From contig NZ_UGQM01000001.1 in NCBI RefSeq assembly GCF_900454025.1, forward strand, positions 3,286,001 to 3,350,000: DNA of 64,000 bases, written 5' to 3'. Made by a program: the position numbers and the translations under genes. The DNA is from Mycolicibacterium gilvum. GTDB lineage: Bacteria > Actinomycetota > Actinomycetes > Mycobacteriales > Mycobacteriaceae. The notes under the pieces were generated by a model. It did no database searches and was not told the DNA's origin. It worked only from the letters and a program-made list of their open reading frames with translations. This document shows, one piece after another, positions 1-8,570 of this stretch; position 1 is the first letter of the stretch; each line of letters begins with the position of its first letter.

Positions 1-154
1 CCTCGACCGGGACCTGACGGCGTGCGCCCGGCGTGCCGTGCAGCCAGAAGATCGCCCGGCCCTGCGGATCGCCGAACTCGGCGAACCCCAGCCTCCGATC
101 GGTGCCGACGAGGATGTTGCCTTCGAGCTTGGGGCGGGCGATCTCGACTGCCAT
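1..154 (-). CDS. alpha/beta hydrolase, N-terminal part (gene runs off the window)
   Basis: The 51 visible residues start at the ATG read from 154 and give a short beta-strand region followed by a FWLHGTPGARRQ segment. HG followed by a small loop is the oxyanion-hole region of alpha/beta hydrolases, and the HGTPG-RRQ form is common in mycobacterial hydrolases of the lipase/peptidase-like group. The nucleophile elbow and the Asp/His residues lie outside the window, so substrate and activity cannot be judged. It lies downstream of, and on the same strand as, the hotdog-fold gene, with a 24-bp gap, so co-transcription is likely. Confidence 0.75.
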   Translation of the reverse strand, partial: MAVEIARPKLEGNILVGTDRRLGFAEFGDPQGRAIFWLHGTPGARRQVPVE

Positions 155-178
155 GGCCGAAAGTGTCCCACGCCTCGA

Positions 179-1039
179 TCAGCTCTCCGGGTCGCTCCGG
201 CGAAAGAGGTAGGAGCCGACGGTGGTCAGCCTGTCGTCCGAGCCCTCGTCGTGCATCGTGACCCGAACCGCGATGCCGCCGTCCGCGCCGACCATGGGTT
301 CGGTCTCGACGCGGAACGGTCCGACCTTGCCGCGGGCCACGAACATCACGTGCGAGGACACACCGTGTAGGCGTGTCGCTCCGGTCAGTTCGGCGGCGCG
401 GTGCCGGGCGGCGGTTTCGGCCACCACGAACTGCGGACCGATGTGCAGCGCCGCGTCCGGGGAGGCGACGTCGACGGAGAGTTCGGGCAGTACCCACCGA
501 TCGTCGGTGCGCAACCGAGCGCCGAACACCTCCCACAGCGGGGGCAGATCAGGGCCGTCGACCACGACGAGCGGGTTGGCCTCCATGCGCTCGAGTCCTT
601 CGGGTGGGGTGCCGATACTGATTCCCTGTCCCTCGGTCAGCGCGAGGACGCGCGCGGGATTGTCGGCGTCGACGACCTTCGAGCGGCTGTATCCCATCTG
701 CCGCCCACGTTTGAGCTCTTCGGAGATGACCTCGATACGGCCGACCCCGATGCCGGGATCCAGAATCTGGCAACTGTGGATCACCGGGTTGGGTACCGCT
801 TCGAGGTCGGACATGTGGCCGCCCTCCGGTGAGGCGATGCCCAGGACTGCGAGCAGCAGACCGCCTGCACCGTCGCGCATGTCGCGCCGCACGGTCACCG
901 TGTTGTCGACCGGACCCAGGTCCATCTGTGCGTAGCGGCGACCGATGTACCGGTAACTGAGCAGTCCGCCCCACCTGCGACGCAACTCGTCGGCGTACTC
1001 CTGTGGCGAATCGGTGAGCTCCCGGATGTCCCTGACCAT
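179..1039 (-). CDS. hotdog-fold thioesterase-like protein (PaaI type)
   Basis: A 286-residue protein with no signal peptide. The segment GGHMSDLEAVPNPVIHSCQ, followed by a long beta-rich stretch ending LALTEGQGISIG (about residues 75-150), has the look of an acyl-CoA thioesterase hotdog domain. The second half (about 160-286) has a similar strand pattern and could be a second, diverged hotdog unit. The ATG at 1039 is preferred over a GTG two codons upstream because an AGGGG ribosome-binding sequence is correctly spaced only for the ATG. The gene is conserved-hypothetical in style; acyl-CoA hydrolysis is an inference from the fold, and no catalytic residue is assigned. Confidence 0.6.
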   Translation of the reverse strand: MVRDIRELTDSPQEYADELRRRWGGLLSYRYIGRRYAQMDLGPVDNTVTVRRDMRDGAGGLLLAVLGIASPEGGHMSDLEAVPNPVIHSCQILDPGIGVGRIEVISEELKRGRQMGYSRSKVVDADNPARVLALTEGQGISIGTPPEGLERMEANPLVVVDGPDLPPLWEVFGARLRTDDRWVLPELSVDVASPDAALHIGPQFVVAETAARHRAAELTGATRLHGVSSHVMFVARGKVGPFRVETEPMVGADGGIAVRVTMHDEGSDDRLTTVGSYLFRRSDPES

Positions 1040-1101
1040 GCGCACCCCTGATCCGCCTGTCGCCGTCGTGTCCGTGCGATGGCCTCACGGTAGCGGTGCC
1101 C

Positions 1102-1467
1102 TCAGGTGACCGCGGCCGAATAGGCCACCATTCCGATCGCGAGGGAGAGCACACACAGCGCCAGTGTTCCGACAGCGAACGGCCATGCCGGTTTTGCGCG
1201 GATCAACTGGACGATGGTCACCGACGCCCCGATCACGCCGAGGCCCCCTGCGGTCAGGACAGCGGTGAAGACGGCGTTCACGGCCCCGTCGACGCTGCAC
1301 GTCGCCGGCGGACAGTGGTCCAGGAAGGCCAGCAGGAAGAACCCGAAGAACCCGCTGACGACGCCGACGACCACGGTGAGCACCAGCAGCGCGATCGAGA
1401 GAGCGATGTCCCACCCCGAGCGCTGCGGCGGAGTCGGCGGCGCGCCGAAGACCGGATGGCCCGTCAT
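1102..1467 (-). CDS. small membrane protein with three predicted helices
   Basis: A 121-residue protein of unknown function. After a short Pro-rich cytoplasmic-type start, hydrophobic segments lie at about residues 20-50 (ALSIALLVLTVVVGVVSGFF onwards), 62-87 and 94-118. Two cysteines (DHCPPATCS) lie in the loop after the first helix and could form a disulfide outside the membrane. The gene starts one base after the stop of the upstream membrane protein gene, so the two are probably translated from one message. No family is recognised with confidence. Confidence 0.6.
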   Translation of the reverse strand: MTGHPVFGAPPTPPQRSGWDIALSIALLVLTVVVGVVSGFFGFFLLAFLDHCPPATCSVDGAVNAVFTAVLTAGGLGVIGASVTIVQLIRAKPAWPFAVGTLALCVLSLAIGMVAYSAAVT

Positions 1468-1468
1468 G

Positions 1469-1717
1469 TCAGTCTGTCTCCGGCGTGCGCCGGGCTGCCC
1501 CGGCCCCGGTGAGCTCGCGGCCCCTGTTCACCGTGGCGTCGGTGATCACCAGTGCGATGAGGATGTCGGCAGCGGTGATGAACAGACCCCACCAGTACAT
1601 CCACCGCACCGTGATGTCGGGTTGCACGGCGAAGTAGACGAACAGGAAAATCGGCCCGACGATGCCGAAGACGAACATCATCGCCTGAATCCGCAGGTAC
1701 ACCCACAGTGTGGACAT
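1469..1717 (-). CDS. small two-helix membrane protein (82 aa)
   Basis: Hydrophobic segments at about residues 8-32 and 40-60 surround a short loop (VQPDITVRWMYWW), and the tail is charged and Arg/Thr-rich. The ATG at 1717 is chosen because the longer open frame upstream has no membrane-protein character and runs under the secreted protein gene on the opposite strand. It is followed after one base by the next membrane protein gene, suggesting a two-gene unit. The 132-bp interval to the secreted protein gene on the plus strand must hold promoters for both directions. Function unknown. Confidence 0.6.
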   Translation of the reverse strand: MSTLWVYLRIQAMMFVFGIVGPIFLFVYFAVQPDITVRWMYWWGLFITAADILIALVITDATVNRGRELTGAGAARRTPETD

Positions 1718-1849
1718 CGCGCGAAGTTTCCCCCGTACGTCGCGGGTCGTCAACGTGAAACGACGAACCGATCCGGTCGAGCGCCTAATCTTGTCCTCGG
1801 CATCCGCGTCGGGACCGTCCGCGACCGCCGAACACGAATCGAGATCGAA

Positions 1850-2353
1850 ATGCGTCGAACTGCGCGCACGGCAGCGGCCTTCCTCGCCGCGGTGTGTGGA
1901 CCCGCCCTGTGCATCAGCACGCCGGGGACGGCGACCGCCGCGCCGGGCGCGGCCGGACCGGAGATCCTGCCGTTCACCCAGACCTGGCGACGGTGCGACC
2001 ACAGCAAGTTCGACTACATCGGCGGCGGCTACTACGGTCGGCCCAACGCCGCGGTCCGCGTGGAAGGCGGCGAGGTCGTCGCCGACCTCCAGTTCGCCAC
2101 CGGGGTGCCCAACACCCCGTACGACGTTCGGCTCATCCAGGTGCCGCGGTCGTCCGCCCAGACCTGCAACCCCGGCGACCCCGGCGTGGCCGCCACGACG
2201 ATGTTCACCGACGGTGCCGGCGGCGGATCCGTCACAGTGCGGGCGCCGATCGCGCCGGGGGCCACCGGCGCGTGGCTGTCCATGACCCGCCCGAACCCGC
2301 TCACCCAGACACCGCTGGAGTTCTACACCAGCACCCTCGTCTTCGAGTTCTGA
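1850..2353 (+). CDS. secreted protein of unknown function (167 aa)
   Basis: The protein begins with two Arg and a hydrophobic stretch (AAAFLAAVCGPALC) ending in ATAAPG, a good Sec signal peptide with cleavage near residue 31. The mature part has two cysteines (WRRCDH and TCNPGD), likely one disulfide, and alternating beta-type segments such as AVRVEGGEVVADLQF and GSVTVRAPI, suggesting a small beta-sandwich. The chosen ATG gives the signal peptide directly; an upstream extension in the same frame is charged and lacks it. Conserved-hypothetical mycobacterial secreted proteins of this type are common. No function is assigned. Confidence 0.65.
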   Translation: MRRTARTAAAFLAAVCGPALCISTPGTATAAPGAAGPEILPFTQTWRRCDHSKFDYIGGGYYGRPNAAVRVEGGEVVADLQFATGVPNTPYDVRLIQVPRSSAQTCNPGDPGVAATTMFTDGAGGGSVTVRAPIAPGATGAWLSMTRPNPLTQTPLEFYTSTLVFEF

Positions 2354-2354
2354 G

Positions 2355-3101
2355 TCACGCGGGCACCACGACCGTGAGGTGATCGTCGCGGCGTTCGACG
2401 CGCATGCCGGCACGGCGGGCGACCGCGGCGACCGCGGCCGCATCGGCGGGCTCTGAGCGCGTCCCGGCCAGCGTCCGCGCCAGGCGCCCCTTGTGCGCCT
2501 TGTTGAAATGACTGACGGTGCTGCGGCGCCCGTCGGGGCGCTCGGCGACGACGTCGACGGTCACCGCACCGGGAACCTTGCCCAACGCGGCGTAGGAGCC
2601 CGATCGCAGATCGACGACCAACTCCCGCTCGGCGATACCGGCGAGAACGGGTTCGAGCGCCGGTTTCCACCGAGCCGCCATCGTGGGGCGCCCCGGCAGT
2701 TTGGAGCCCGCCGACAGGCGGTACGCCGGGATGCGGTCGTCGGCGCGCACCAACCCGAACAGCGCCGAGACCACGGCCAGCCGCGTCTGCGCCCGCGCGG
2801 CGGAAGCGCCTCGCAGGGACTCGATGTCGAGTGCGTCGTAGAGCACCCCGGTGTAGCGCTGGATGGCGGGCAGCGTCGCAGACGTGCGCAGCGAGGCGTT
2901 GCGGTCGATCTCGGCGTCCTGCGATGCCGAGATCCCCAGCGCTGTGCGGCTTGCCGGGCGGTCGGCGGCCAGCGCGACGAGGTCGTCGATGAGTTCGCGC
3001 CGGGTGTCGGTCAACTCGGGCGAAGTCAATGCGTCCAGCGACAGGGCAGGTCCGTCACCGCCGTCGCGTTTGGTCTCCGAGGGCGGCAGCAGCACGATCA
3101 C
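2355..3101 (-). CDS. yaaA: YaaA/DUF328 family peroxide-stress protein
   Basis: The 248-residue protein begins IVLLPPSETKRDGGDGP, the hallmark start of the YaaA (UPF0246) family, and carries the further family segments YTGVLYDALD, LFGLVRADDRIPAYRLSAGSKLPG, LVVDLRSGSYAA and VSHFNKAHKGRL. In Escherichia coli YaaA limits free intracellular iron during hydrogen peroxide stress and binds DNA. The start is a GTG at 3101, since the family motif begins at the next codon and no ATG is available. It ends one base after the stop of the convergent secreted-protein gene. Confidence 0.88.
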   Translation of the reverse strand: MIVLLPPSETKRDGGDGPALSLDALTSPELTDTRRELIDDLVALAADRPASRTALGISASQDAEIDRNASLRTSATLPAIQRYTGVLYDALDIESLRGASAARAQTRLAVVSALFGLVRADDRIPAYRLSAGSKLPGRPTMAARWKPALEPVLAGIAERELVVDLRSGSYAALGKVPGAVTVDVVAERPDGRRSTVSHFNKAHKGRLARTLAGTRSEPADAAAVAAVARRAGMRVERRDDHLTVVVPA

Positions 3102-3127
3102 GCCACAGACGCTATCGACCGATCCGA

Positions 3128-3739
3128 TCAGGCCGGCGCGCCGGGCGGCGGAGGGGGCGGGGGCATTCCCGGCGGGGGCGGCGGAACGGGCATTCCGGGT
3201 GGCGGTGGAGGTACGGGAGCGCCGAGCGGGGGAGGCGGCAGCGGCGCGCCGGGCGGCAACGCGGTCTCGTGACCCATCATCACCACCGGAGCCGCGCCGG
3301 GCGGCGGGGGAGGCGGTAGCTGGTTGATCGGGGGAGAGAGGAAGGGGTCCGGCGGCGGGGGAACGGCGGCCGGAGCGGGGAGGAACATGTGGTTGGTGAA
3401 CTGGTCCTGGTAGGCGCCTCCGCCGCCGACCCGCACGCCGCCACCCTCGCCGGAGGACACCGGGGTGCCATCGGGCAGCGTCACCGCGGTGTGGCCGGAG
3501 TTCCAGCCGACGACGAGTGCCCCCGGCTGCGTTCCGTACTGGAAGCCGCGCGCGAGCAGCGCGCTTTCGATGTTTCCGGTGTGGAACCTGTCTCCGTAGA
3601 CGGGCCTGCCTGTCGCGGCGTTCGTGACCCACGAGACCAGGCCGGAGCAGTCCGTTCCGGACGGGGAGTCGCCACCGACCACGTACGGAGTGCCCGACAC
3701 CTGGTTGACAAGTGTCAAGAGAGTTGCGAGAGCAAACAT
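3128..3739 (-). CDS. NlpC/P60-type protein with long proline-rich C-terminal tail
   Basis: A 203-residue protein. The N-terminal ~115 residues form an NlpC/P60-like domain: YVVGGDSPSGTDCSGLVSWV contains the DCSG nucleophile motif, and GWNSGHTAVTL supplies the candidate catalytic His, so it may cut peptidoglycan stem peptides. The C-terminal ~85 residues are low-complexity proline (repeated PPPPPGMP units), a cell-wall-spanning type of tail. No clear signal peptide is visible. A GTG at 3796 would add 19 residues, but neither start has a strong ribosome-binding sequence. Export may use a leaderless route, or the enzyme may act from within, as in phage-derived relatives. Confidence 0.7.
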   Translation of the reverse strand: MFALATLLTLVNQVSGTPYVVGGDSPSGTDCSGLVSWVTNAATGRPVYGDRFHTGNIESALLARGFQYGTQPGALVVGWNSGHTAVTLPDGTPVSSGEGGGVRVGGGGAYQDQFTNHMFLPAPAAVPPPPDPFLSPPINQLPPPPPPGAAPVVMMGHETALPPGAPLPPPPLGAPVPPPPPGMPVPPPPPGMPPPPPPPGAPA

Positions 3740-4006
3740 GTCGCCGGACGTTAACAGAGGGTCTCTAATACGGCCAAAATCTGTGACCGTGGGCACAATT
3801 GGCCCGTCATCAGGGGCTTTGTCACGAGAAGCATTGTCTGTGGGCCATTTTCACCGACCTACACACGACATCGGCCGGTACCGCGAAAGTGATTGCTGCC
3901 GAGCGCTTTCCGTGCCGATCGCGGTGTCAGACGAGGCAGCGGGGGCCCGATGCGGGATCCTGTCGAGGACTTTGCTGACGCGCGCAGCGCCGCTGCCGTG
4001 GACCGC

Positions 4007-5140
4007 TCAGCGATGCGTCAGCAGGAGGGGTACGGTCTGCTCGGCCGCGGTCAGCGAGCCGTGCTGACCCACCAGCGAAGATTCGACCGGTTCGGTGGCC
4101 CGGCGCAGCATGCCCGCGCAACCTCTCGCGGCGGCCACGACGTCACCGATCCGGGGCCGCACGTCGTCGGCGACACGTTCGCCGAACCAGCCGCTCGCGA
4201 TGGCCTGGTCCCGGGAGACCACCCACGCCCGGTCGCCCAGCGTGGTCTGCCACGTGGCCAGCACGTCCTCGGCAGCTCCGGGGCGGGTGTAGACGTGGCG
4301 TGCGCGCACCTCGCCACCGATCCCCTCCGTACCGGCGAGCAGCGCAGCCGCGACGTCCAGATCGACGACGTTCTCGTCCAGCGCGATCATGCCGTGATCG
4401 GCGACCACCACGAGCAGACCGCCGCGCGGCAGACCCTCCACGATCGACTCCACCAATCTGTCGACCTGGCGCAGCTGCAGGCGCCAGGCCTCCGAACCCG
4501 GGCCGTGCAGATGCCCGACGAGGTCGAGGTCGGCGTGGTAGCCGTAACAGAAGCCCCGGTCGGCGAGGACCGACCGGATCGTCGCCGCCAGATCGCCCAT
4601 GGTGTGCACCCCGACGTAGGCGCCTCCGCGCAGCACGGCCCTGGTCAGCCCGGACCCGGCGAACTGGGCTCCGGAGATCACGCTCACCGCGACACCGGTC
4701 GCCGCCGCTCGCTCGAACAGCGTCGGTCGGGGCTGCACCGTCTCCGGTGTCACCCGATCGCGGAGGTCGTCACCCCACGGGTGGGGGCGCCACCGCAGCG
4801 CGTTCACCACCCCGACGTCGGGCAGCCGGAAGGTCATCCCGACCATGCCGTGCTCACCCGACCGGCATCCGGTGCCCACCGCAGCCAGGCCGGCCGCCGT
4901 CGTCGACGGAAAGCCGACGTTCAGCGTCACACCGCGCATTCCGGCGAGGACCGGGGCGTCGTCGGCGTAGCGGTCGAGAAGTTCGGCGCCGAGCCCGTCG
5001 ACGAGGAGCACACACGCGCCGCCGATGTCGAAGGGCAGATCGATCCGCGGCTCGAAGCCCGGTACGCCCATCGCGGCCAGAACAGAAGGCGCCACATCGG
5101 CCAGATGGGGCTGCGCCGGGTCGGGACGGGGCAGTTTCAC
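4007..5140 (-). CDS. alkaline phosphatase/phosphodiesterase superfamily enzyme (nucleotide pyrophosphatase type)
   Basis: A 377-residue soluble protein. Metal-binding and nucleophile motifs of the type I phosphodiesterase/nucleotide pyrophosphatase family are in order: LLVDGLG (Asp48), GFPSTTA (nucleophile Thr about 80), HADLDLVGH and VVADHGM. The family hydrolyses phosphodiester or phosphomonoester bonds using two zinc ions; the substrate here is unknown. Start is GTG at 5140, one base after the response-regulator stop, so it is the last gene of a four-gene signalling operon. That context suggests hydrolysis of a phosphorylated signal or lipid linked to the two-component system, but this is inference. 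Confidence 0.82.
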   Translation of the reverse strand: MKLPRPDPAQPHLADVAPSVLAAMGVPGFEPRIDLPFDIGGACVLLVDGLGAELLDRYADDAPVLAGMRGVTLNVGFPSTTAAGLAAVGTGCRSGEHGMVGMTFRLPDVGVVNALRWRPHPWGDDLRDRVTPETVQPRPTLFERAAATGVAVSVISGAQFAGSGLTRAVLRGGAYVGVHTMGDLAATIRSVLADRGFCYGYHADLDLVGHLHGPGSEAWRLQLRQVDRLVESIVEGLPRGGLLVVVADHGMIALDENVVDLDVAAALLAGTEGIGGEVRARHVYTRPGAAEDVLATWQTTLGDRAWVVSRDQAIASGWFGERVADDVRPRIGDVVAAARGCAGMLRRATEPVESSLVGQHGSLTAAEQTVPLLLTHR

Positions 5141-5141
5141 G

Positions 5142-5582
5142 TCAGAACTGCGGAAGCCGTACCACCTGGACGAAGAACTCGTCGATCTGCCGGACCGCGT
5201 TCATGAACTGGTCCAGGTCGACAGGCTTGGTCACGTAGGCGTTCGCATGCAGCTTGTAGCTGCGCAGGATGTCCTCTTCTGCCGACGAGGTGGTGAGCAC
5301 GACCACCGGGATGTGGCTGAGGTCGGCGTCGGACTTGATCTGCTCCAGCAGCTGCCGTCCGTCATACTTCGGCAGGTTGAGGTCCAGCAGGATCAGATCG
5401 GGACGGGGCGCGCCTTCGTATACTCCGCGCTGGTAGAGGAAGTCCAGCCCCTCCTCGCCGTCGTGGGCTACGTGCAGGTTGTTCTTGATCTTGTTGTGCT
5501 CGAAAGCCTCGCGTGTGATCAGCTCGTCACCGGGGTCGTCCTCGATGAGCAGGACATCGATGGCGCGTTCGGCGGGTGTCAT
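5142..5582 (-). CDS. single-domain response regulator (Rcp1-like)
   Basis: A 146-residue CheY-like receiver with no output domain. Acidic pocket Asp15/Asp16 (LLIEDDPGD), phospho-acceptor Asp67 (LILLDLNLP), Thr97 (VVLTTSS) and Lys119 (VTKPVD) are all present. The long loop after helix 2 (HDGEEGLDFLYQRGVYEGAPRP) is typical of the Rcp1/phytochrome-kinase partner subgroup. Its ATG overlaps the kinase stop by four bases (ATGA), so the kinase and regulator are translationally coupled and are the obvious cognate pair. Without an output domain it probably acts through protein contacts or as a phosphate relay to the receiver-PP2C protein. Confidence 0.92.
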   Translation of the reverse strand: MTPAERAIDVLLIEDDPGDELITREAFEHNKIKNNLHVAHDGEEGLDFLYQRGVYEGAPRPDLILLDLNLPKYDGRQLLEQIKSDADLSHIPVVVLTTSSAEEDILRSYKLHANAYVTKPVDLDQFMNAVRQIDEFFVQVVRLPQF

Positions 5583-7168
5583 GTCGGCGATTCTTCCAGG
5601 GACTTGTCCGCGGTGTCATCCGCGGTGACCGGGAGGGTGAACCGGAAACGGGTGCCTTCGCTGAATTCCGTGTCGATCCAGATGGTGCCGCCGTGGTGCT
5701 CCACGATCTTCTTGCACAGCGCCAGACCGATTCCGGTGCCGGTGTAGGCATCACGGCCGTGCAGACGCTGGAAGATCACGAAGACCTTGTCCGCGAACTC
5801 CGGCGCGATGCCGATCCCGTTGTCCGTCACCGTGATCGACCAGTTCTGCGATTCGCCGTCGGCGATCTGCTCACACTCGATGGCGATGTGCGGCGCCGTA
5901 TCCTCCCGGCGGAACTTCACAGCATTGCCGATCAGGTTCTGCCACACCATCGTCAGCAGGGTCGGGTCGCCCTTGACCGACGGCAGACCGCCGGTGGGTC
6001 TGTCGACGATCGCCCCGGACTCCTCGACCGATGCGGACAGATTTCCCAGCGCGGCATCCAGCGCCGCGTCGAGATCCACATCGGATTCGGTCGCATTGAG
6101 CCTGCCGACACGGGAGAAGGTCAACAGGTCGTTGATCAGCACCTGCATGCGCTTGGCGCCGTCGACCGCGAAGCCGATGTACTCCTTACCCCGTTCGTCG
6201 AGCTGATCGCCGTACCGCTTCTCCAACAGCTGGCAGAACGATGCGACCTTGCGCAGCGGTTCCTGCAGGTCGTGAGACGCGACATACGCGAACTGCTCGA
6301 GCTCGGCGTTCGACCGGCGCAATTCCTCGGCATGGACGTCGAGCGCGTCGGTCGCGGCGCGCGACCCCTCGAGCTCGGAGACGATGCGTTGCCGCATGTG
6401 CTCGACGTCGAGGCTGATGAGCCGGATGTCGCGGGGTCCGTGCGGGACGATCCGTTCGCCGAAGTTCCCCTCGGCGATGCGCCGGCAGGCAGCCGCCAGG
6501 GCGTCCAGCGGCCGGACCAGCGCGCGGCGCAACACCACCGCGAGCAGCACGATGGTCAGCCCGAAGGTGACCGCCATCGCCAGCAGGATCGCGTTGCGCA
6601 GCGTGCGCGACCTCTCCAGCTCGGCGACCCCGTCATTGCGGGCCTGCGCCAGGTGTTCATTCTGGGTGTCGAAGAGGGTGCGCAGCGTGTTGGAGTAGTT
6701 CTTGCCGATCTCGGTCAGCGCGGGGTCGACCGGACCGGGCGTGCCGGGACGCACGTCGGCGATCACCGGTTCGGCGTACTCGACGCGCCAGGCTCCGGAC
6801 GCCTGCTCGATCGCGTCGAGGTCGTCGAGCAGGTCCGGACGGTTCTGTTCGAGTTGGCGGATGTTCGCGGCAGCCTCCTGCTCCACGACCCGCCCCTCGT
6901 CGTAGGGGAGCAGAAACTGCTGGTCCGCGGCGATCAGATAGCCACGCACCGCGGTCTCCTGGTCCCGCAGCGCCGCCTGCAGCTGATAAGCCGCCACCCG
7001 AGCCGGCTGGATGTTGTTGATCAGTTGCCCGGACAACTGGTCGGTGCGGTGAAGCAGCACCGACACCGCGATGCCGCCGACGAGCACCACCAGCCCCATG
7101 ACGGCCAGGACGACGTACTGCCAGCCCTGCACGGTCAGGGCGCGTACCCCTCGCTGATCGGGGCTCAT
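5579..7168 (-). CDS. membrane histidine kinase with CHASE3-like sensor, HAMP, HisKA and HATPase domains
   Basis: A 529-residue kinase. Transmembrane helices lie at about 15-38 and 193-214. Between them is a helical extracytoplasmic domain whose AVRGYLIAADQQFLLPYDEG segment is typical of CHASE3. A HAMP region follows (about 214-268), then a coiled-coil linker, HisKA with phospho-acceptor His299 (VASHDLQEPLRK), and the ATPase with N box (Asn411/Asn415), G1 DNGIG (449-453) and G2 GTGIGLAL (477-484). The ATG at 7168 overlaps the upstream stop as ATGA. The longer open frame upstream only covers the receiver-PP2C gene on the same strand. It likely senses an envelope signal and phosphorylates the downstream regulator. 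Confidence 0.93.
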   Translation of the reverse strand: MSPDQRGVRALTVQGWQYVVLAVMGLVVLVGGIAVSVLLHRTDQLSGQLINNIQPARVAAYQLQAALRDQETAVRGYLIAADQQFLLPYDEGRVVEQEAAANIRQLEQNRPDLLDDLDAIEQASGAWRVEYAEPVIADVRPGTPGPVDPALTEIGKNYSNTLRTLFDTQNEHLAQARNDGVAELERSRTLRNAILLAMAVTFGLTIVLLAVVLRRALVRPLDALAAACRRIAEGNFGERIVPHGPRDIRLISLDVEHMRQRIVSELEGSRAATDALDVHAEELRRSNAELEQFAYVASHDLQEPLRKVASFCQLLEKRYGDQLDERGKEYIGFAVDGAKRMQVLINDLLTFSRVGRLNATESDVDLDAALDAALGNLSASVEESGAIVDRPTGGLPSVKGDPTLLTMVWQNLIGNAVKFRREDTAPHIAIECEQIADGESQNWSITVTDNGIGIAPEFADKVFVIFQRLHGRDAYTGTGIGLALCKKIVEHHGGTIWIDTEFSEGTRFRFTLPVTADDTADKSLEESPT

Positions 7169-8340
7169 CGGCGCGGCGTCCGCTCCACGCGCACGACGGC
7201 GATGTCGTCGCTGATCCCGCCGTGCGACGCCGCACGCGCCTCGACGCCGTTGATGAGTGCGTCGACGAACTCGCGGCCCGGCAGATGGGCCAGCGAGCGT
7301 GCCATTTCCAGCAGCCCCTCCTCGCCCAGGCGCTCGTTGCCGCGTCCGATATGGCCTTCGAAGAGTCCGTCGGTGAGTAGCACCAGTCCCATTCCCTCGG
7401 GCAGCTCGAGATGCTGCGGAGCCCAGTCGCTGCCGTGCAGCCCTAGTGCGGGACCGCCCGGCGGCTCGACCCATTCGACGGTGCCGCGGCCGTGCAGCAG
7501 CATGCCCGGGTGGCCGGCCCGCACCGCGGTGACCGTGGACCCGGTCGGCGGAATCCGCAGGCTCAGCACCGTCGCGAAGATGCCGCGCCCGGCACGCTCG
7601 GCGCGCAGGATCCTCTCCAGCTGCCGCATCCGGTCCGATCCGTGCAGGCCGGCGAACGTCAGCGCGCGCCACGCGATGCGCAGGGCCACCCCGAGCGCGG
7701 CCTCGTCGGCGCCGTGGCCGGCGACGTCGCCGATCATGACGTGGACGGTGCGGTCCGGTGTCTGCACGAAGTCGTAGAAGTCTCCGCCGAGCAGCGCGTT
7801 CTCCCGGCTGGGCCGGTACTGGGTGACGATCTCGACGCCGGGATCGTCGAGCAGCAGCGGAGACGGCAGCAGGCCTCGCTCAAGCCGGGCGTTCTCCCGG
7901 GCGCGCAGCTGACTGGCGTGCAGATCGACGGTGGTGAGCTCGGCACGCTTGCGCTCGATCGCGTAGAGCACGGCCCGCCGCAGCACCTCGGAATCGACTC
8001 GACCCTTGATGAGGTAGTCCTGGGCGCCGGCGGAGACCGCCGAGACACCGAAGTGCTCGTCGTTGAGTCCGGTCAGCACGACGACCGGGATCGTCGCATC
8101 CTGTTTGGAGATCCGGTTGAGACCGTCGATGCCGGTGGTGTCGTGCAGATGGAGATCCAGGAGCACACAGTCGGGCCGGGCGATCGCGATCTCCTGCTCG
8201 GCCTTGGCCATCGATTCGGCCCAGACCACGTCGATGTCGACGCCGGCGTCGGCGATCAACTCTTCAACCAGGATCGCGTCGGCGCGATCGTCCTCCACCA
8301 GCAGTAGCGACAACATCTCGCCGTCAGTCGGTGCAAGCAT
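7165..8340 (-). CDS. response regulator with PP2C/SpoIIE-type phosphatase output
   Basis: A 391-residue protein. The N-terminal receiver has Asp17/Asp18, phospho-acceptor Asp62 (VLLDLHL), Thr91 and Lys113. A helical linker (about 125-160) joins it to a SpoIIE/PP2C phosphatase with GGDFYD (187-192), GDVAGHG (205-211), TDG (324-326) and SDDIA near the C-terminus, all metal-binding positions retained. Proteins of this RsbU/RssB-like design dephosphorylate anti-anti-sigma factors, so the operon may feed a stress sigma-factor switch. The ATG at 8340 starts directly before the receiver; an open frame extending upstream has no domain. It is the first gene of the four-gene operon. Confidence 0.9.
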   Translation of the reverse strand: MLAPTDGEMLSLLLVEDDRADAILVEELIADAGVDIDVVWAESMAKAEQEIAIARPDCVLLDLHLHDTTGIDGLNRISKQDATIPVVVLTGLNDEHFGVSAVSAGAQDYLIKGRVDSEVLRRAVLYAIERKRAELTTVDLHASQLRARENARLERGLLPSPLLLDDPGVEIVTQYRPSRENALLGGDFYDFVQTPDRTVHVMIGDVAGHGADEAALGVALRIAWRALTFAGLHGSDRMRQLERILRAERAGRGIFATVLSLRIPPTGSTVTAVRAGHPGMLLHGRGTVEWVEPPGGPALGLHGSDWAPQHLELPEGMGLVLLTDGLFEGHIGRGNERLGEEGLLEMARSLAHLPGREFVDALINGVEARAASHGGISDDIAVVRVERTPRR

Positions 8341-8570
8341 GTTCCCCCGCACCCTCGCCGGCGCGCGCACGGCGCGAGCCAATGTGTTCGATTGACAATT
8401 CCTGAGGAGGATACCTGGGCGACATGCCGCGCGGACGACATCACGCGCGGCGTTGCGGACCGTCGGGACGTACTGCCGCTGGTAACGTCCGACCGGTCGC
8501 CGGTAATCGTTGAGTGGGGCCGCTGCGCCGTGAGACCGGCCTGGGACAGACACCGCCGAATGTTGACGAA

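Noticed and set aside
1214..1849. N-terminal extension of the secreted protein frame upstream of 1850
   Set aside because: It overlaps two membrane protein genes on the other strand and would hide the signal peptide.
3144..3250. G/C-rich repeats as a regulatory or recombination element
   Set aside because: They are explained by the proline-rich PPPPPGMP coding repeats of the NlpC/P60 protein.
3893..5206. 437-codon plus-strand frame opposite the phosphodiesterase gene
   Set aside because: Low-information His/Arg/Gly-rich translation; the minus-strand gene has full family motifs.
5576..7777. 733-codon plus-strand frame opposite the histidine kinase
   Set aside because: The kinase motifs on the minus strand are complete, and the mirror frame has none.
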